A DNA stretch of 64,000 bases, from positions 1 to 64,000 of the forward strand of contig JAJTCO010000031.1 in assembly GCA_021323265.1 (NCBI GenBank), given 5' to 3'. The translations under genes were made by a program, and so were the position numbers. Shown here piece by piece: positions 63,521-64,000 of this stretch (positions within the stretch are counted from its first letter, which is position 1; each line of letters opens with the position of its first letter). The DNA comes from Pseudoduganella sp. GTDB taxonomy: Bacteria; Pseudomonadota; Gammaproteobacteria; Burkholderiales; Burkholderiaceae_D. The notes under the pieces were generated by a model. That model saw only the letters and a program-made list of their open reading frames with translations. It ran no database searches and had not been told where the DNA came from.

Positions 63521-64000
63521 TTAGGAAGGACGGGTGCTGGTCGGGAACGGCCAGGCGGCTGCCGGGGCGATCACGGTTTTCGCTGCAGGAGCGGCGGCGG
63601 GAGCTGGGGCTGCAGCAGCGGGTGCTGGTGCGGCGGCAGGCTTCGCAGCTTCCTTCTTGGGAGCGGCAGGCTTCTTAGGTGCGGCCTTTTTAGGGGCAGC
63701 TGGTTTAGCAGCCGGAGCTGCAGCCGGTGCAACGGCTACTGGCGCAACAGCTGGCTTGGCTGCTGGCTTAGCCGAGGCTTTTTTTGGGGCGGCCTTTTTA
63801 GCTGCAGGCTTGGCAGCTGGTTTTGCGGCGGCTTTAGGAGCGGCTTGCGGCTTTTTTAGCAGCTGGCTTGGCAGCGGCTTTCTTGGCAGCTGGCTTGGCA
63901 GCGGCTTTCTTGGCGGCTGGCTTGGCAGCGGCCTTCTTGGCAGCTGGCTTGGCAGCAGCTTTTTTGGCAGCTGGCTTGGCAGCAGCTTTAGGAGCGGCCT
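63521..64000 (-). CDS. Histone H1-like Ala/Lys/Pro-rich protein, partial and apparently frameshifted
   Basis: C-terminal part of a basic, low-complexity DNA-binding protein; its start is beyond the right edge. From 64000 to 63858 the frame encodes repeats AAKKAAAKP. A run of six A on the minus strand (T-run 63852-63857) then breaks the frame. Read straight on, it ends early at 63834-63836 with AASRS. With five A it continues as KKPQAAPKAAAKPAAK and ends in TVIAPAAAWPFPTSTRPS with a stop at 63521-63523, like family C-termini with a WPFP tail. The intrinsic terminator sits just after this distal stop, which supports the restored frame. Probably one gene with a one-base insertion, real or a sequencing error. 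Confidence 0.7.
   Translation of the reverse strand, partial: RPLLKLLPSQLPKKLLPSQLPRRPLPSQPPRKPLPSQLPRKPLPSQLLKKPQAAPKAAAKPAAKPAAKKAAPKKASAKPAAKPAVAPVAVAPAAAPAAKPAAPKKAAPKKPAAPKKEAAKPAAAPAPAAAAPAPAAAPAAKTVIAPAAAWPFPTSTRPS
63858..63990 (-). repeat. 27-bp tandem repeats encoding AAKKAAAKP
   Basis: About five near-identical units on the minus strand code for Ala-Ala-Lys-Lys-Ala-Ala-Ala-Lys-Pro in the histone-like gene. They are coding repeats, not a CRISPR array, since no distinct spacers exist. Confidence 0.85.

Noticed and set aside
63858-63990. Regularly spaced repeats that could suggest a CRISPR array
   Set aside because: Units of 27 bases are back to back without distinct spacers and translate as AAKKAAAKP. 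They are coding repeats of a histone-like protein.

Overview
This 64 kb window is a high-GC, densely packed chromosomal segment from a betaproteobacterium. Three things point to the Oxalobacteraceae, most likely the Massilia/Telluria/Duganella group: the protein families, the gene order (for example mpl–tlpA–aroQ–accB–accC–prmA and rubredoxin–pilG–pilH–pilI–pilJ–chpA), and an Ala/Lys/Pro-rich histone H1-like protein ending in a WPFP-type tail. The placement is by recognition only, without a database search. I found about 61 protein genes. I found no rRNA or tRNA gene, no insertion sequence, no CRISPR array and no phage region. No gene-free gap exceeds about 210 bases.

Layout. 1-6.5 kb: miaB, phoH-like, ybeY, an inserted acyltransferase-3 gene, corC/ybeX and lnt on the plus strand. 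6.5-7.4 kb: an Rpn/DUF4351 nuclease-like gene on the minus strand. 7.6-12.9 kb: glyQ, glyS, gmhB, a plsC-like gene and a YgjP-like metallopeptidase. 12.9-16.4 kb (minus): a secreted amidohydrolase followed by a DesK/DesR-type two-component pair. 16.5-25 kb (minus): cell-surface sugar genes, namely rfbBACD (dTDP-rhamnose), a WecA-like transferase, an H-NS-like protein, a phosphomannomutase joined in frame to a truncated heptosyltransferase I, and waaA. 25-31 kb: apaH (plus), then on the minus strand a lipoprotein, a second plsC-like gene and the block algH–ruvX–pyrR–pyrB–pyrC'. 31-42.5 kb: a photolyase (plus) and the Pil-Chp chemosensory operon for type IV pili with a 1938-residue CheA (minus). 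42.5-47.9 kb: thiD–hemL, an orphan histidine kinase, an unknown membrane protein and corA. 48-55.4 kb (minus): mpl, yqiA, ubiC, an RNase II-like gene, tonB-like, aroE, mtgA and a small envelope protein. 55.6-64 kb: an unknown gene, tlpA-like, aroQ, accB, accC, prmA, a DUF3426 gene, a PfkB kinase, then yggU, yggT and a histone H1-like gene on the minus strand.

Most genes are housekeeping, grouped in tight clusters with ATGA or TAATG overlaps. The most notable departures from expectation are three lesions. The first is an in-frame join of phosphomannomutase to a WaaC that has lost its N-terminal catalytic region. The second is a perfect 23-bp tandem duplication that frameshifts the end of accB. 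The third is a one-base frameshift in an A-run of the histone H1-like gene. Each would matter biologically, but together they also fit sequencing or assembly error, and raw reads would settle this.

Other points of interest are a four-copy family of palindromic intergenic elements with a GGGTCAGACCC-type core that carry stop codons of flanking genes, a perfect FNR/ANR-type box upstream of glyQS, and a TGACATTTGTCA palindrome upstream of the amidohydrolase/two-component operon. I did not find a clearly new multi-gene system.
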